Source of the DNA: Burkholderiales bacterium
Lineage (GTDB): Bacteria; Pseudomonadota; Gammaproteobacteria; Burkholderiales; SG8-39
Length of the DNA: 5,988 nucleotides
Assembly: GCA_029266935.1 (NCBI GenBank)
Contig: JAQSVY010000165.1
Coordinates: forward strand, 1 to 5,988
Reading direction: 5' to 3'
Program-made: the position numbers and the translations under genes
Shown: one piece after another, positions 5,464 to 5,988 of the stretch
Numbering within the stretch: the first letter of the stretch is position 1
Layout: every line of letters begins with the position of its first letter
Notes under the pieces: model-generated
Seen by the model: the letters and a program-made list of their open reading frames with translations, nothing else
Told to the model about the DNA's origin: nothing
The model's database searches: none

Positions 5464-5510
5464 AGTATAGGGACATGACCCCTGCTGTCAAGAGTTTTTT
5501 CGCTTTTTTT
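5464..5510 (-). promoter_or_regulatory. Strong sigma-70 promoter with A-tract upstream element for the decarboxylase
   Basis: Read on the minus strand, a perfect TTGACA (5491-5486) is followed after 16 bases by TATACT (5469-5464), five of six to consensus. Just upstream are two A-tracts, A6 (5500-5495) and A7 (5510-5504), whose centres are about 9.5 bp apart, so they are in helical phase. They resemble an UP element or an intrinsic bend. The spacer contains GGGTCATGTCCC, an imperfect dyad that could bind a regulator. The predicted start is near 5457, giving about 43 bases before the leader ATG and 130 before the decarboxylase. The region is visibly AT-richer than its surroundings. Confidence 0.8.
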
Positions 5511-5549
5511 GCCCGCCTCACAGGGAAGCGTCGCAGGATCTAATAAACC

Positions 5550-5579
5550 ACTATAGGTACCAACGCCAAGCCCGGACAA
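5550..5579 (-). promoter_or_regulatory. Possible second, weaker promoter upstream
   Basis: Minus strand: TTGTCC (5579-5574, four of six), an 18-base spacer, then TATAGT (5555-5550, five of six). It lies just past the dcd stop and would add a longer transcript of the leader and decarboxylase. The match is modest and could be chance. Confidence 0.25.
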
Positions 5580-5597
5580 CGCTACATATTGTGCTAC

Positions 5598-5988
5598 TCA
5601 GATGCGTGGGAGCGTGACGCCCTTCTGCCCCTGGTACTTGCCGCCGCGCTCCCGGTAAGACGTCTCGCAGGGCTCGTCGGACTCGAGGAAGATCACCTGC
5701 GCTACGCCCTCGTTGGCATACACGCGCGCCGGCAGCGGCGTCGTGTTCGAGAACTCCAGCGTCACGTGCCCCTCCCACTCTGGCTCGAGCGGGGTGACGT
5801 TGACGATGATGCCGCAGCGCGCGTAGGTGGACTTGCCGAGGCACACCGTCAGCACGTTGCGGGGGATGCGGAAGTACTCCACGGTGCGCGCCAGGGCGAA
5901 CGAATTGGGCGGGATGATGCAGACGTCGCCGCGGTAGTCGACGAAGTTCTTCTCGTCGAAGGCCTTCGGGTCGACGATGGTGGAATTG
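5598..5988 (-). CDS. dcd: dCTP deaminase, C-terminal two-thirds
   Basis: The gene enters from the right edge; about 129 of an expected 188 or so residues are visible. Dcd is a trimeric cytoplasmic enzyme that turns dCTP into dUTP and ammonia, the main route to dUMP for thymidylate in many Gram-negative bacteria. The fragment begins [18 protein letters not shown], a betaproteobacterial-type stretch, then [16 protein letters not shown]. The catalytic region [12 protein letters not shown] holds the Ser and Arg equivalent to E. coli Ser111 and Arg115, and [13 protein letters not shown] holds the catalytic Glu138 equivalent. It ends [15 protein letters not shown]. The motif [13 protein letters not shown] is that of the mono-functional deaminase; a bifunctional dCTP deaminase/dUTPase cannot be formally ruled out. 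No clear terminator follows; the next minus-strand feature is the decarboxylase promoter about 90 bases on. Confidence 0.95.
   Translation of the reverse strand, partial: NSTIVDPKAFDEKNFVDYRGDVCIIPPNSFALARTVEYFRIPRNVLTVCLGKSTYARCGIIVNVTPLEPEWEGHVTLEFSNTTPLPARVYANEGVAQVIFLESDEPCETSYRERGGKYQGQKGVTLPRI

Noticed and set aside
5453..5500. Plus-strand rho-independent terminator (CTTGA...TCAAG followed by T6)
   Set aside because: The stem is five pairs with a long loop, no plus-strand gene lies upstream, and the T-run is better explained as the promoter's A-tract.
5349..5579. 76-codon frame reaching from the leader ORF up to 5579
   Set aside because: It spans the predicted promoter and transcription start; only the last 21 codons follow a ribosome site.

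Overview
The window is GC-rich, tightly packed chromosomal DNA, most likely from a betaproteobacterium. I infer this from the long Dcd family with a C-terminal GGKYQGQ..VTLP motif, the glrK-qseG-glrR order and the base composition; I cannot fix the genus. There are no RNA genes, CRISPR arrays, IS elements or phage genes.

Layout. (1) Positions 1-244, plus strand: the end of an EamA/DMT-type membrane transporter. (2) Positions 246-3583, minus strand: a four-gene operon read right to left. It encodes the sensor kinase GlrK/QseE (intact), a QseG-like lipoprotein (truncated), the sigma-54-type response regulator GlrR/QseF (lesioned), and an MlaC-family periplasmic lipid-binding protein (frameshifted). 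The surviving boundaries are 4-nt overlaps (GTGA, ATGA), as expected for a translationally coupled operon. (3) Positions 3625-4122, plus strand: dihydrofolate reductase folA, divergent from glrK across 41 bp that hold a perfect TATAAT. (4) Positions 4119-5327, minus strand: a fold-III PLP decarboxylase of the ornithine/lysine type (putrescine or cadaverine synthesis). It converges tail to tail with folA on one shared CTAG. It is preceded by a 21-residue leader ORF with a very strong Shine-Dalgarno, and by a strong sigma-70 promoter with A-tracts. (5) Positions 5598-5988, minus strand: the C-terminal two-thirds of dCTP deaminase (dcd).

Two parts deserve attention. First, four separate deletion-like lesions lie within about 1.25 kb (roughly 500-1750): at the qseG/glrR boundary, twice in-frame inside glrR (removing GAFTGA and Walker B, then the linker before the HTH), and once out of frame in mlaC. 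The flanking genes look whole. Either the output half of this two-component operon is decaying while the kinase persists, or the assembly has lost sequence here. Second, the decarboxylase leader region combines several elements: a strong promoter with phased A-tracts, a T8 run just after the predicted transcription start, a leader peptide, and a stem that would hide the decarboxylase Shine-Dalgarno. It reads like an undescribed translational or transcriptional control region for polyamine synthesis. FolA also carries Glu where most bacterial enzymes have the catalytic Asp27, inside a perfect inverted repeat.
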